Under the pieces are notes generated by a model, which was given only the letters and a program-made list of their open reading frames with translations, was not told the origin of the DNA and searched no databases. Source: CAVZOY01 sp963777095 (GTDB lineage Bacteria; Actinomycetota; Actinomycetes; Mycobacteriales; Geodermatophilaceae). Taken from it: 64,000 bases of DNA. The translations under genes were made by a program, and so were the position numbers. The DNA lies in contig CAVZOY010000004.1 of the NCBI GenBank assembly GCA_963777095.1, positions 527,805 to 591,804 on the forward strand, read 5' to 3'. This document shows positions 27,947 through 38,725 of the stretch, in pieces; position 1 is the first letter of the stretch, and each line of letters opens with the position of its first letter.

Positions 27947-29370
27947 CGGACGCGGACGGCGGGGCCGTTCTCGTCGTGGTACCGGACCCGGTAGGTCCCG
28001 GGCACGGTCACGTTGTAGCGGTAGCGCCCGCCGCGCCCACGCGCGCCACGCCGACGGTGACCCACTTGCCGGCGTCGCGCCGCTGCACGAGCGCCGTGCC
28101 GCTCTTGAGCACCGGCAGCACGCGGCCGGACAGCCGGCCGACGGGGTGCGCGTGCAGCCACGCCGCGGAGCCGAACGGCTCGGCGCCGCCGGTCGGCGGG
28201 CCCTCGGCTCCGGCTCGGGCGGCGGGCTCCTCGCCGGTGGTGATCGAGGTGAAGAACGCCCAGGTGTCGAACAGCCCGAGCCGCGCGCGCAGCTGGCCGC
28301 CGGTCACGCGCGTGCGGCCGCGGGAGCCGATCACGTCGGCCTCGACGATCCGCGGCGAGCGGCCGCGCTGCACGACCTCGATGCCGCGGAACTTGCCCTT
28401 GACCAGCCCGCCGAGCTTGCGGCCGGCCTGCTTGAGGGTCATCCGGATCGGGCCCCAGCGGTGGCGCGGGGACGTCGTCGTCGTAGGGGTCGTCGACCGA
28501 CTTCAGCCACGGCCGCGGCTCGTTGCCGAGCGGCGTGTTCTCGACGTCCTCGGTGCGCCCGCCCGAGGTGGAGAAGAAGTAGGTGACGACCGGCACGCCG
28601 TTGTAGGTCACGACCTCGCCGCGCGTCTCCGCGATCGCCTGGTTGGTCGAGGCCTCCTCGGCCGCCACGCCGCCGTAGACCTGCGAGCGCGTGTCGGGGT
28701 AGAGGTCGAAGCCGGCGCCCGGCTTCATCGTCGCCACCGCGTAGGTGCGCGCCGCGACGGCCTGCGCCTTGAGCGCCTCGAGCGGCCACGAGGGCGGCGA
28801 CTCGTCGGGCACGACGCCCTGCAGGTAGGTGTCGAGCGAGAGCGCGTTGATGGCGTCGACGCCGGAGAACGCGCCGGGCGAGAAGTCGATCGCGCCGCGG
28901 TAGGCGCCGCTCGACGCGCCCGTTGGCCGCGCGGCCGCGCAGCGTCACCATGCCGCCGCGCCCGGTGACGCGCAGCGCGCTGTAGGTGCCCATGCGCTTG
29001 CCGCGCGACGAGCGCAGCTGCACGCGCCGCGCCGCGGCGGCGCACGAAGTAGGTCTTGCGCGACGACAGCCGCCGCCGGCCTGCGCGCACCGCGCCGGTG
29101 AACGACGCCGAGCCCGCGCACCGACTGCAGCAGCACGCGCACGCGCTGGTTCGGATCGAGCGTCCCGATCGCGGTGCCCGTGTAGTAGTGGGCGAGGATG
29201 TCGCGGTAGCCGCTGCCGTTGAGCGCGAACCCGTAGGCGCCGTACTGGCTCATCCCGACGCCGTGGCCGAAGCCCGCGCCGCGGATCGTGAACTTCGAGG
29301 CAGCCGCCGCCGTGCCGGCGGGCAGCAGGCAGGTCACGAGGAGGGTCAGCAGGAAGGTCCGAGCGCGCAT
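27943..29370 (-). CDS. Secreted SpoIID/LytB-domain protein
   Basis: Signal peptide ('MRARTFLLTLLVTCLLPAG' then TAAAA) followed by 'FGHGVGMSQYGAYGFALNG' and the SpoIID core: 'TYLQGVVPDE' region, 'WPLEALKAQAVAARTYAVAT' and 'YPDTRSQVYGGVAAEEASTN', 'TYNGVPVVTYFFSTSGGRTE'. SpoIID is a lytic transglycosylase acting on peptide-free glycan in endospore formers; outside them the domain occurs in secreted cell-wall proteins, and it is no proof of sporulation. The C-terminal 150 residues form a separate beta-rich domain ending 'YHDENGPAVRV'. Several +1 shifts. Divergent from the ThDP enzyme gene. Confidence 0.85.
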
Positions 29371-29388
29371 GAGAAGTGGATCGACGGC

Positions 29389-29395
29389 TACGTTA
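29389..29395. promoter_or_regulatory. Overlapping divergent -10 elements (SpoIID / ThDP enzyme)
   Basis: GGCTACGTTAGCC is symmetric at its ends; the plus strand reads TACGTT (29389-29394) and the minus strand TAACGT (29395-29390). Leaders would be about 30 nt on the plus side, where AGGGGAGAAG (29411-29420) is a good ribosome site, and short on the minus side. Confidence 0.5.
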
Positions 29396-29430
29396 GCCCG
29401 ACACGACCGGAGGGGAGAAGTTTCGGGCGA

Positions 29431-31077
29431 ATGGAGCGCAAGGCGTCGGACCTGTTCGTGGAGTGCTTGGAGGTCGAGGGGGTCAAGTACGTCTTCGGGA
29501 TCCCGGGCGAGGAGACGCTCGACCTCAACGAGTCGCTCGCCAACTCCAGTGTCGACTTCATCCCGGTTCGACATGAGCAGGGCGGGGCCTACATGGCGGA
29601 CATGTACGGCCGCCTCACGCAGCGCGCCGGCGTCTGCCTCGGCACGCTCGGCCCGGGCGCCACGAACCTGATCACCGCGGTCGCCGACGCCTTCCTCGAC
29701 CGCTCGCCGCTCGTCGCCCTGACCGGCCAGGGCGACCTCGAGCGCATGCACAAGGAGTCGCACCAGTACATCGACATCGTCTCGATCATGAAGCCGGTGA
29801 CGAAGTGGAACGCGCGGCTGAACTCGAGCCACATCATCCCCGAGGTCGTGCGCAAGGCGTTCAAGGTCGCGCAGGCGCAGAAGCCCGGCCCGACGCACAT
29901 CGAGCTGCCCGAGGACGTGATGGCGGCGACCGCTCGACGCCGTGCCGCTGCCCGCGCGCACGCAGATCCGCAGCCCCGAGCCGTCGGCGCCCGAGCTGCT
30001 CAAGGCGGTCTCGATCATCCGCTCCGCGATCAACCCGGTCGTGCTGGCCGGCAACGGCGTCGCCCGCGTCGGCGCCGCCCCCGCGCTGCGCGAGTTCGCC
30101 CGCGCCACCGGCATCGGCGTCGCCGAGACGTTCATGGGCAAGGGCCTGCTCGACTACGAGGACCCGCACTGGCTCGGCACCGTCGGGCTGCAGTCGCGCG
30201 ACTACACGCTCGCGGGCTTCGAGGACGCCGACGTGGTGATCACCGTCGGCTACGACCTCGTCGAGCACTCCCCGGAGCACTGGAACCCCAAGAAGAACAA
30301 GAAGATCGTCTGCATCGACACGACCTCGGCCGAGGTCGACGAGCACTTCCAGACCGAGGTCGACCTCGTCGGCGACCTCTACCACATCCTCACCCGCCTG
30401 GCCGAGGAGCTGCGCGAGGCGCCGCACGACGCGCCCAGGACTCGCGGCTCAACGACATCGTCCTCGGGCGCTTCATGTCGGCCAAGGGCGACGACTCGTT
30501 CCCGATGCAGCCGCCGCGCGCGCTGTGGGAGATCCGCGACGCGATGGGCCGCGAGGACCTGCTGATCTCCGACGTCGGCCTGCACAAGCTGTGGATCGCG
30601 CGCATGTTCCCCGCCCACGAGCCGAACACGGTGTTCATCGCCAACGGGCTCGCCGGCATGGGGATCGCGCTGCCGACCGCGATCGCCGCCAAGCTCGTCC
30701 ACCCCGAGCGCAACGTGATCACCGTCAACGGCGACGGCGGCTTCCTCATGAACTGCCAGGAGCTCGAGACCGCCGTGCGCCTGAAGACCCCGATCGTCAA
30801 CGTGATCTGGGAGAACTCGCAGTACGGCTCGATCGTCTGGAAGCAGGACAAGAAGTTCGGCCGCCACTTCGGCACCGACTTCACCAACCCCGACTTCGTC
30901 AAGCTGGCCGACGCCTTCGGGATGCCGGCCTGGCGCTGCGAGAAGACCGACGACTTCGGCCGTCACCTGCGCCACGCGCTGACCCTCGACCTGCCGTCCC
31001 TGATCGTGCTGCCGATCGACTACTCGATCGACGTGGCGATCTCGGAAGAACTCGGAACGGAGACAGTTGCCGCATGA
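29431..31077 (+). CDS. ThDP-dependent acetolactate synthase-like enzyme; candidate 2-oxoglutarate decarboxylase
   Basis: 548 residues. 'KYVFGIPGEETLDLNESLAN', the catalytic Glu in 'PVRHEQGGAYMADMYGRLT', 'LGTLGPGATNLITAVADAFL' and 'HKESHQYIDIVSIMKPVTKW' belong to the IlvB-like family; the ThDP motif is 'VNGDGGFLMNCQELETAVRL' to 'WENSQYG'. No regulatory subunit (ilvN) or ilvC follows. Instead the TGA overlaps a succinate-semialdehyde dehydrogenase (ATGA). This pair matches the arrangement known in Synechococcus PCC 7002, where an enzyme once annotated acetolactate synthase decarboxylates 2-oxoglutarate. Acetolactate synthase remains the alternative. Two shifts: near 29,935 and 30,440. Confidence 0.85.
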   Translation: MERKASDLFVECLEVEGVKYVFGIPGEETLDLNESLANSSVDFIPVRHEQGGAYMADMYGRLTQRAGVCLGTLGPGATNLITAVADAFLDRSPLVALTGQGDLERMHKESHQYIDIVSIMKPVTKWNARLNSSHIIPEVVRKAFKVAQAQKPGPTHIELPEDVMAATARRRAAARAHADPQPRAVGARAAQGGLDHPLRDQPGRAGRQRRRPRRRRPRAARVRPRHRHRRRRDVHGQGPARLRGPALARHRRAAVARLHARGLRGRRRGDHRRLRPRRALPGALEPQEEQEDRLHRHDLGRGRRALPDRGRPRRRPLPHPHPPGRGAARGAARRAQDSRLNDIVLGRFMSAKGDDSFPMQPPRALWEIRDAMGREDLLISDVGLHKLWIARMFPAHEPNTVFIANGLAGMGIALPTAIAAKLVHPERNVITVNGDGGFLMNCQELETAVRLKTPIVNVIWENSQYGSIVWKQDKKFGRHFGTDFTNPDFVKLADAFGMPAWRCEKTDDFGRHLRHALTLDLPSLIVLPIDYSIDVAISEELGTETVAA

Positions 31078-32547
31078 GCATCACCGCTGATCAGGAGAAG
31101 AGCGCCCTCACCAACGTCAACACGCAGCTGTTCATCGGCGGCGAGTGGCGCGAGGCATCCGGCGGCGCCACGCTCGACGTCGAGGACCCCTCGACGGGCG
31201 AGGCGATCGCCTCGGTCGCCGACGCGACGCCCGAGGACGCGTCGGCCGCGCTCGACGCCGCCTGCGCCGTGCAGGCCGAGTGGGCCGCCCACCCGCCGCG
31301 CGAGCGCGGCGAGATCCTGCGCCGCGCCTACGAGGCGATCACCGCGAAGGCCGACGAGCTCGCGCTGGTGATGACGCTCGAGATGGGCAAGCCGCTCGCC
31401 GAGTCGAAGGCCGAGATCGCCTACGCGTCGGAGTTCTTCCGCTGGTTCGCCGAGGAGGCGGTGCGGATCGAGGGCCGCTACGCGACCGCGCCCAACGGCG
31501 CCGGGCGGCTGCTGACCATGCGCCAGCCGGTGGGCCCCTGTTACATGATCACGCCCTGGAACTTCCCCATGGCGATGGGGACGCGCAAGATCGGGCCGGC
31601 GATCGCGGCGGGCTGCACGATGGTGGTCAAGCCCGCGCAGCAGACGCCGCTGTCGATGCTCGCGCTCGGCGAGATCCTCGAGGAGTCCGGGCTGCCCGCC
31701 GGCGTGCTCAACATCGTCACCTCGAGCAAGTCGAGCGACGTCTCGAAGCCGATCATCGGCGACGCGCGCCTGCGCAAGCTGTCGTTCACCGGCTCGACCG
31801 AGGTCGGCCGCAAGCTGATCGAGCAGTCCGCGCACAACATCCTGCGCGTGTCGATGGAGCTCGGGCGGGAACGCGCCGTTCCTCGTCTTCGACGACGCCG
31901 ACGTCGACGACGCGGTCGAGGGCGCGGTGATCGCCAAGATGCGCAACATCGGCGAGGCGTGCACGGCGGCCAACCGCTTCCACGTCGCCGAGAAGCTGCA
32001 GGACGAGTTCGCCGAGAAGCTCGCCGCCAAGCTCGCCGAGATGCCGGTCGGGCGCGGCACCGAGGACGACGTCAAGGTCGGGCCGCTGATCGACGGCGAC
32101 GCAGCGCGAGAAGGTCGAGGAGCTCGTCGACGACGCGACGAGCAAGGGCGCGCAGCGTCGTGCTCGGCGGCACCGAGCGCGACGGCGCCGGCTACTTCTT
32201 CGAGCCGACGGTGCTCGCCGGCGTGCCGGTCGAGGCGCGGCTGCTCAAGGAGGAGATCTTCGGCCCGGTCGCGCCCGGTCGCGAGCTTCGACGACGAGGA
32301 GGCCGCCGTGGCGGCGGCCAACGACACCGAGTACGGGCTCGTCGCCTACGTCTACACCAGCGACATCAAGCGCGCGTTCCGCGTCTGCGAGGCGCTCGAC
32401 ACCGGCATGGTCGGCCTCAACCAGGGCCTCGTCTCGAACCCGGCGGCGCCGTTCGGCGGCGTCAAGCAGTCCGGCTTCGGCCGCGAGGGCGGCGCCGAGG
32501 GCATCCACGAGTACCTCGAGATCAAGTACGTGGCGATGAACCTCTGA
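31074..32547 (+). CDS. gabD: Succinate-semialdehyde dehydrogenase (NAD(P)+)
   Basis: About 490-residue aldehyde dehydrogenase. 'CYMITPWNFPMAMGTRKIGP' (cofactor region), 'LSFTGSTEVGRKLIEQSA', catalytic Glu in 'RVSMELGGNAPFLVFDDADV' and catalytic Cys in 'RNIGEACTAANRFHVAEKL' are all present; the close of the protein is 'PFGGVKQSGFGREGGAEG'. Four +1 insertions (near 31,867, 32,103, 32,152, 32,275) each repair to the expected sequence. The SSADH call rests on overall similarity to the GabD group and the 4-nt overlap with the ThDP enzyme gene; other short-chain semialdehydes are possible. Confidence 0.9.
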
Positions 32548-33592
32548 GCGCGAGGTACTCGGCGCGCAGCGCGAACGTCTCGCGCAGCTCGCCGACGATG
32601 TCCTCGAGGAACTCCTCGCGGTAGGTCGAGTCGGTGAGCACCGCGATCGCGTAGTAGACGCCGCCGAACGCGGCGATCGCGCCGGACACGCGCAGCAGCT
32701 CCTCGGTGATCGTCAGGCGGCCGCCGAGGAGCTCGATCGAGGGGCCGATCGGCGGTGCCGCGCGAGCCGATCCACGACTCGCGCACCTCGGGCCCGATCG
32801 TCAGCGCGCCGAAGACGACGAAGAAGCCCGCCAGCGCGAGGCTGACGACGAGCACCTGCAGCGCCTGCGAGACGAACATGACGAGGCCGACGTTGACGCG
32901 CTGGCGCGGGTTCAGCGCCGGCCCGTCGCCCTGCAGGCGCACGACCTCGCGCGGCAGCCGGCCGACGAGGAACGCGGCGGCGACGAGCGCCAGCAGGCCG
33001 GCCACGGCGACCAGGTAGGCCTGCGGCATCAGCGAGAAGACCTGCCACATCTCGGTGTTGATGAACAGCACGAGCGAGAACACGAGCAGCAGCGGGATCG
33101 CGCGGGTCAGCACCGCCAGCGACGTCGTCAGCCCCTCGCGGGAGCTGGCGCGCCGCCCAGCGCAGGATGAACACGAGCCCGAAGCCGATCACGAGGTAGA
33201 CGAGCGCCGAGCAGCAGCGAGGTTGGCGGCCGCGGTGACGAGCGCGCTGACGACCTGGCCGCTGAACACGAGCGGCAGCAGCGCCGGCAGGACGACGAAG
33301 ATCGCCGAGCTCGAGCCGCCCGACGCGGTGGGGGAGCTCGAAGAAGCGCCGCCCGCGCAGCCAGGTTCAGCAGCCCGAAGCCCGAGAGCAGGATCGCCAG
33401 CCCGCCGAGCCCGGCGGCGAGGTTCGCCCACACCGACCAGTCGCTGTCGAGCGCGCCGAGCACCTCGCCGACGAACACGAGCGCGAGCAGCGGCACCGCG
33501 CGGGTGAAGACGTCCCCGCTCGCGTTCCAGCCCTCGATGAAGAGCGGCAGGCCGGCGCGCCGGAAGCGCCGCTCATAGGCGTCGAGCTCCAC
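32522..33592 (-). CDS. Multi-pass membrane protein of unknown function
   Basis: About 356 residues, starting at a GTG with 'MELDAYERRFRRAGLPLFIE' then GWNASGDVFTRAVP. The body alternates about eight hydrophobic stretches (for example 'LLALVFVGEVLGAL', 'LAAGLGGLAILLSGFGLLNL', 'LIGFGLVFILRW'-like, 'AYLVAVAGLLALVAAAFLVG'), and the C-terminus is 'YREEFLEDIVGELRETFALR'. The order suggests an internal duplication of a four-helix unit. No family recognised. Three or more +1 shifts. Its stop lies 25 nt inside the end of the convergent gabD. Confidence 0.65.
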
Positions 33593-33743
33593 AGGCCCGC
33601 ATTCGGGGGTGGCGCCCGCGCTCCTGCGCAGGGGCTGGTGACGCCGTGTCGAAAGGTAGGTTCTTCGTCCAGGAGCCCGCGAGGCGGCGCACCGTTTGGC
33701 CGATGGCTCTGCTCGAAGGCCTTCGATGACGTCGTCCCCCCGA

Positions 33744-36107
33744 ATGTCGTTGTTCCGCGTCGCCCTGCTCGCGGGCGCCCTGTTCGCCTGCCTGGTTCCG
33801 GGCGCCCAGGCCGCGCACTGGCCCGGCTTCGGCGGCGACGCCGGCCGCTCGGGCGCACAGCCGGTCGACGCCGGCACCGCGCCGCTCGAGCGCGGTGTGG
33901 AAGCGCGACGACGGCGTCCCGGTCAAGACCGCGCTGGTCACCAGCGGCGGGCCGCCGAGCCAGCAGCGCGTGATGTACGGCACGACCGACGGCGTCGTGC
34001 ACCTGCGCCGGCTCGAGCGACGGCACCGCGGTCGGCGGCGCCGACGTCGGCGACGACGCCGACGTCTTCGGGCCGATCGGCGTCCCGGGCGACAACCGCG
34101 CCAACGTCGCGTTCGCCGACACGTCGACCGAGACGGCGCTCGGCCAGCTCTTCGTCGCCCACAACGACGGCCCGGACATCGAGATCGCCCACTTCGACGA
34201 GGCGGACGGCAGCCTGGTCGAGGAGCTTCACCGTGCCGGGCACGACCGGCATGACGCGTCGCGTCCTCGCTGCTCGCCACGCCGGCGGCGTCCGACGGCA
34301 GCCGCTCGCTGTTCTTCGTCGCGGGCGGCCGGCTGTTCAAGGTGCCGGTGGCTGACGCGCAGACGCACGGCGCAGCGTTCGGCACGGTCACCACAGCGGC
34401 GACGTCAACGCGAACCCGGTCGCCAGCCCGGCGCTGCTGCACCTCGACGTGCTCGGCACGCCGACCCCGCACGTGGCGATCGGGACCGACGGACGGCTTC
34501 CTGCGCACCTACCGCGCCGTCGGACCTGGCGCCCGGGCGCGCTCGATCGACCTCAAGGTCGACTTCGGCCGGCCCCGCCATCGCCGCCGACGACGTGATG
34601 ACGCCGAGCGTCCCGGTGCAGCCCGACGGGCACGCTCGCCGAGCGAGGCGCCGTTCGTCTACGTCGCGGCCTCCGCCGTGTTCCCGTTCTTCCCGCCCGG
34701 CGGCGACGACACGGTCGCCTACAAGCTGCACGTCGTCGACGGCGCGTTCGAGTTCCAGTTCGAGTTCCTGCCGATCCCGGACACCGACCCGGCGCCCGGC
34801 GCTCGCGGTCAGCCAGCTCGCGACCGCCGATCCCGAGGACGCCGAGGTGCTGATCCCCACCTCGCACGAACCTCTTCCTCGCCACGACGCGCGACATGGA
34901 CCTCACCGGCGAGATCGACTTCGAGAGCGACTGGCGGCCGGCGACGACGGCTTCCGCCAGACGACGCCGGCCACGTCCGGGCCCGCTCTACTACGTCACC
35001 AACGACCGCGGCGAGCAGATCGTCGGCCGCCTCAGCGACGGCAAGACCGTCCCGCCCGCCGACTTCACCCGCGACGCCGCCAACGCGGCGCCGACAGCAC
35101 CGGCGTCGGCCAGCCGGCGGTCTCGCGCGGCTACGTCGCGTTCGGCGGCCCGGACGGCGTGTTCGTCTACCGCAACACCGACGCGACCGACCCCGAGGTG
35201 GCGCTGACCGCGCCCGGCGCCCGACGCGACGGTCTCCGGGACGGTGACCGTCGGCCGCGACCGCGTCCGACGCGCGCGGGATCGAGCAGGTCGAGTTCCG
35301 CGCCAACGGCCGCTCGATCGGCGTCGACACCACCGCCGACGCGCTCGAGCTACTCGGTCGTCGCTCGACACCGACGCAGCTGGCCGCCGGCGAGTACGTG
35401 CTCGACGCGATCGCGACCGATGGCAGCGGCCGGACGGCGCTCAGCGCGCCGCGCCGATCGTCGTGCCGGCCAAGCCCGGCCCGGCGAGGACGCGCCGCCG
35501 ACCGTCGCGTTCACGAGCCCCGCCGCCGGCGCGCACCTCAGCGGCACGCCCGACGCTGGCGGCCACCGCCGCCGACGACCGCGGCGTCGCCTCCGTGCGC
35601 TTCCTGGCCGGCGAGCGCGTCGTCTGCACCGACACGACCGCGCCCTACGAGTGCGCGTACCGCCTGACCGCCGACGACGTCGGCCGCACGACGCTCGTCG
35701 CGGTGGCGACCGACAGCGCCGGCCAGACCGGCGCCGCCTGCGCGAGCGTCACGCGTCAACCGCTTCGCCGCCGCGCTCGCTGAGCGCGAAGACGACGCCG
35801 CGCACCGACCGCCGCCGGCCGTTCCGCTTCACGACCACGCGGCGTGCTGCGGCTGCCGGCCGGCGTCACGCGCAAGCAGGCCTGCGCCAGCGGCGACGTC
35901 GCGGTGCAGATCAAGGCGGCGCGCAAGACGATCTCCACCCGCCGCGTGGCGCTGAGCACGCACCTGCAGCTACCGCTCGCGCGTGACGTTCCGCTCGCGC
36001 AAGCGCTTCCCCAAGAGCGGCAAGCTGACGGTCCGCGTGCGCTTCCTCGGCAACGCCGTGCTGGCGCCCGCGCCGCGCGAAGAGCGCGCACGCTGCGCAC
36101 GCGCTGA
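33744..36107 (+). CDS. Secreted protein with PQQ-like propeller and Ig-like domains
   Basis: About 780 residues. Signal peptide 'MSLFRVALLAGALFACLVPG', mature start 'AHWPGFGGDAGRSGAQPVD', the usual opening of PQQ-like beta-propeller repeats. The middle repeats short FVAGGRLFKVP / HVAIGTDG units. Two bacterial Ig-like modules follow ('GIEQVEFRANGRSIGVDT' and 'PTVAFTSPAAGAHLSGTP' with 'GVASVRFLAGERVVCTDTT'), then a basic C-terminal domain with 'PRTDRRRPFRFTTT'. Probably an extracellular adhesive or structural protein; no catalytic residues known. At least ten shifts; an ATG at 33726 is an alternative start. Confidence 0.72.
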
Positions 36108-36130
36108 GCCCTCGCCCTAGTCTCCGGGCC

Positions 36131-36707
36131 ATGCCCGACCCGCTCGCCCGAGCGCGGACCTGGCTCGAGGAGGCGGCCGCCGCCGGCGTGCCCGAGCCGG
36201 CCGGCGCCGCGCTCGCGACCGCCTCGCCCGACGGCGTGCCGTCGGTGCGCTTCGTGCTGCGTGCGCGGCGTCGACGAGCGCGGGCTGCGCTTCTTCACCA
36301 ACTACGGCAGCCGCAAGGGCCGCGAGCTCGACGCCAACCCGGTCGCCGCGCTCGCGCTGTGGTGGCCGGCGCTGCAGCGCCAGCTGCGCGCCGAGGGCCC
36401 GGTCGAGCGGCTCGAGCGCGGAGGAGTCCGACGCCTACTTCGCCTCGCGCGCCCGCGGCTCGCAGCTCGGCGCGTGGGCGTCGCGCCAGGGCACGGTGAT
36501 CCCGGGGCGCGAGGTGCTCGACGACGCGCTCGCCGAGCTCGGCGAGCGATACGCCGACGAGGTCCCGCGCCCGGAGTACTGGGGCGGCTACCTGCTGCGC
36601 CCGACCGCGATCGAGTTCTGGGAGGGCCGCGCCAACCGCCTCCACGACCGCACGCACTACCTGCGCGAGGGCGAGGCGGCTGGCGCAGCGAGCGGCTCAG
36701 CCCGTAG
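36131..36707 (+). CDS. pdxH: Pyridoxamine 5'-phosphate oxidase
   Basis: FMN enzyme of vitamin B6 synthesis and salvage. 'PSVRFVLLRGVDERGLRFFT' binds FMN, 'NYGSRKGRELDANPVAALAL' follows, 'ASRQGTVIPGREVLDDALAE' is the central motif, and the C-terminus 'RPTAIEFWEGRANRLHDRTH' is the PdxH family signature for PLP/PNP binding. About 190 residues. Shifts near 36,262, 36,420 and 36,685. Converges with and overlaps a small membrane protein gene by 11 nt. Confidence 0.92.
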
Positions 36708-36913
36708 TGCGGCGGAACAGCACCGCGCAGATGACCGCCACGATGACCGCGAACACGGTGAGGCTCCAGCCGAGGACGCCGAGGATCGCGAGCACGGCGC
36801 CGACCACCGCGACGAGCCCGGCCGCGCCGCCGACCTGCACCAGCCGGTAGGCGCGCTGCTCGCGCGCGCGGCGCGACGGCTTGCGACCCGCCGCGCCGCT
36901 CGAGGCCGCTCAC
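36697..36913 (-). CDS. Small membrane protein (about 71 aa)
   Basis: GTG start overlapping the fumC stop (GTGA). A basic N-terminus ('KPSRRAREQRAYRLVQVGG') is followed by two hydrophobic helices ('AAGLVAVVGAVLAILGVLGW' and 'LTVFAVIVAVICAVLFRR'), ending TTG-stop as Thr-Thr-Gly. One inserted base near 36,885. No known family; position behind fumC suggests cotranscription only. Confidence 0.62.
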
Positions 36914-38252
36914 GCGTCGGCCTTCGAGCCGGCGGCGATCTTGCGCAGGTCGAGCGCCTTGTCGAGCGTCTCCTCGTCGACGCCGTGCTCGCGCGCGACC
37001 TCGCGCAGCGTGCCGCCGCTCTGCCGACGCGGCCTTGACGATCTCCGCCGCCTTGTCGTAGCCGATGAACGGGTTGAGCGCCGTGGCGACCGCGAGCGTG
37101 CCCTCGGCCGAGCTTGCGCAGGCCCTCCTCGTTGGGCTCGATGCCGTCGACGCACTTCTCGGCCAGCAGCGACCGAGGCGTTCGAGAGCAGCTCGAGCGA
37201 CTGCAGCAGGTTGCGCGCGATCAGCGGGATCCGCACGTTGAGCTCGAACTGGCCCTGCATGCCGCCGACGGTGATCGCGGTGTCGTTGCCGATCACCTGC
37301 GCGGCGACCTGGAGCACGACCTCGGGCATCACCGGGTTGACCTTGCCGGGCATGATCGACGAGCCCTTCTGCAGCTCGGGCAGGTAGATCTCGCCGATGC
37401 CGACGCGCGGGCCGGAGCCCATCAGCGCGAGGTCGTTGGCGATCTTGGTCAGCGAGACCGCGATCACCTTCAGCGCGCCCGACAGCTCGACGAGCGCGTC
37501 GCGGTTGGCCTGCGCCTCGAACGGGTCCTCGGGCGGCGTTGATCTCGAGGCCGGTGTCGGCCGTCAGCTTCTCGCGCACCTTGGCGGCGAAGTCGGGGTG
37601 GGTGTTGAGCCCGGTGCCGGTGGCGGTGCCGCCGAGCGGGATCTGCGCGACCTGCGGGAGCGCGTTGCGCACGCGCTTGGCGCCGAGGCGGATCTGCGCC
37701 GCGTAGCCGCCGAACTCCTGGCCGAGCGTGACCGGCACGGCGTCCATCAGGTGCGTGCGGCCGGACTTGACGATGTCGGCGAACGCGTCGGCCTTCGCCT
37801 GCAGCGAGCGCCTCGAGCTGCTCGAGCGCGGGCAGCAGCTGGTCGGTCGCGACGCCGAGCGCGGCGAGGTGCACGGCGCTCGGGAAGACGTCGTTGGAGG
37901 ACTGCCCCATGTTCACGTGGTCGTTGGGGTGCGCGCCCTCGCCGGCGAGGTTCGCGATGACCTCGTTGGCGTTCATGTTCGACGAGGTGCCCGAGCCGGT
38001 CTGGAAGACGTCGATCGGGAACTGGTCGTCGTGCTTGCCCTCGGCGATCTCGTCGGCCGCCTCGGCGATCCGCTTGGCGAGGTCGGCGTCGAGCAGGCCG
38101 AGCTCGGCGTTGGCGCGCGCGGCGGCGCCCTTGATGCGGCCGAGCCAGCGCACGACGTGGACAGGGACGCGCTCGCCGGAGACGGGGAAGTTGTCGACGG
38201 CCTTGGTGGTCTCGCCGCCCCAGAGCTGGGTGGTGGTGTCTTGCACGGTCAT
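36910..38252 (-). CDS. fumC: Class II fumarate hydratase
   Basis: TCA-cycle enzyme hydrating fumarate to malate. 'PIDVFQTGSGTSSNMNANEV', 'HPNDHVNMGQSSNDVFPSAV', 'GRTHLMDAVPVTLGQEFGGY', and the signature loop 'KGSSIMPGKVNPVMPEVVLQ' are all present; 'GTATGTGLNTHPDFAAKV' separates it from aspartase, which usually has other residues there. About 446 residues. Shifts near 37,808, 37,530, 37,170, 37,110 and 37,022. First 4 nt overlap the end of the HxlR gene upstream (ATGA), an unusual operon partner. Confidence 0.93.
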
Positions 38253-38711
38253 AGGGGCGAAACGGTATCGACGCGCGCGCCCGGCCCCGGCTCGGGGGTC
38301 ACCTTGCGCGGGTCCAGCGGCTCGCGGCAGTGGCTGCACACGAGCGTCGGCTCGGCGTGGTGGCCGCACTCCTGGTGGTAGAGGAGCAGCGGCGGGCCGG
38401 CCTCGCCGGCGAGGTACTCGTCGCCCCAGCGCATGATCGAGACGATCGCCGGATACAGGTCGCGGCCGCGTCGCGGTCAGCTTGTACTCGTAGCGCTCGG
38501 GCTCCTGCTGGTAGAGGATCTTCTCGAGGATCCCGGCGCGCGTCAGCGTCTGCAGGCGCGCCGACAGGATGTTGCGCGCGATGCCGAGGTTGCGCTGCAG
38601 CTCGGTGAAGCGGCGGACGCCGAAGAAGGCCTCGCGCACGATCAGGAAGGTCCAGCGCTCGCCGAGGACCTCCATCGCGCGGCCGATCGAACAGGGCTCG
38701 TGCTGCACCAT
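38249..38711 (-). CDS. HxlR-family transcriptional regulator with C-terminal zinc-ribbon-like tail
   Basis: About 153 residues. 'CSIGRAMEVLGERWTFLIVR' and 'FFGVRRFTELQRNLGIARNI' with 'LSARLQTLTRAGILEKILYQ' form the winged HTH with the conserved N-terminal Cys used for aldehyde or disulfide sensing in some HxlR proteins. The last 50 residues add 'YHQECGHHAEPTLVCSHCRE', with spaced Cys/His that could bind zinc. One +1 shift near 38,470. Overlaps fumC, so it may control the fumC operon and the divergent dipeptidase gene, whose start is only 15 nt away. Confidence 0.86.
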
Positions 38712-38725
38712 GTCACCGTATCGCG

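Noticed and set aside
27943..29370. Evidence for endospore formation from SpoIID- and SpoIIM-like genes
   Set aside because: Both families are widespread in non-sporulating bacteria, and no other sporulation genes are present in the window.
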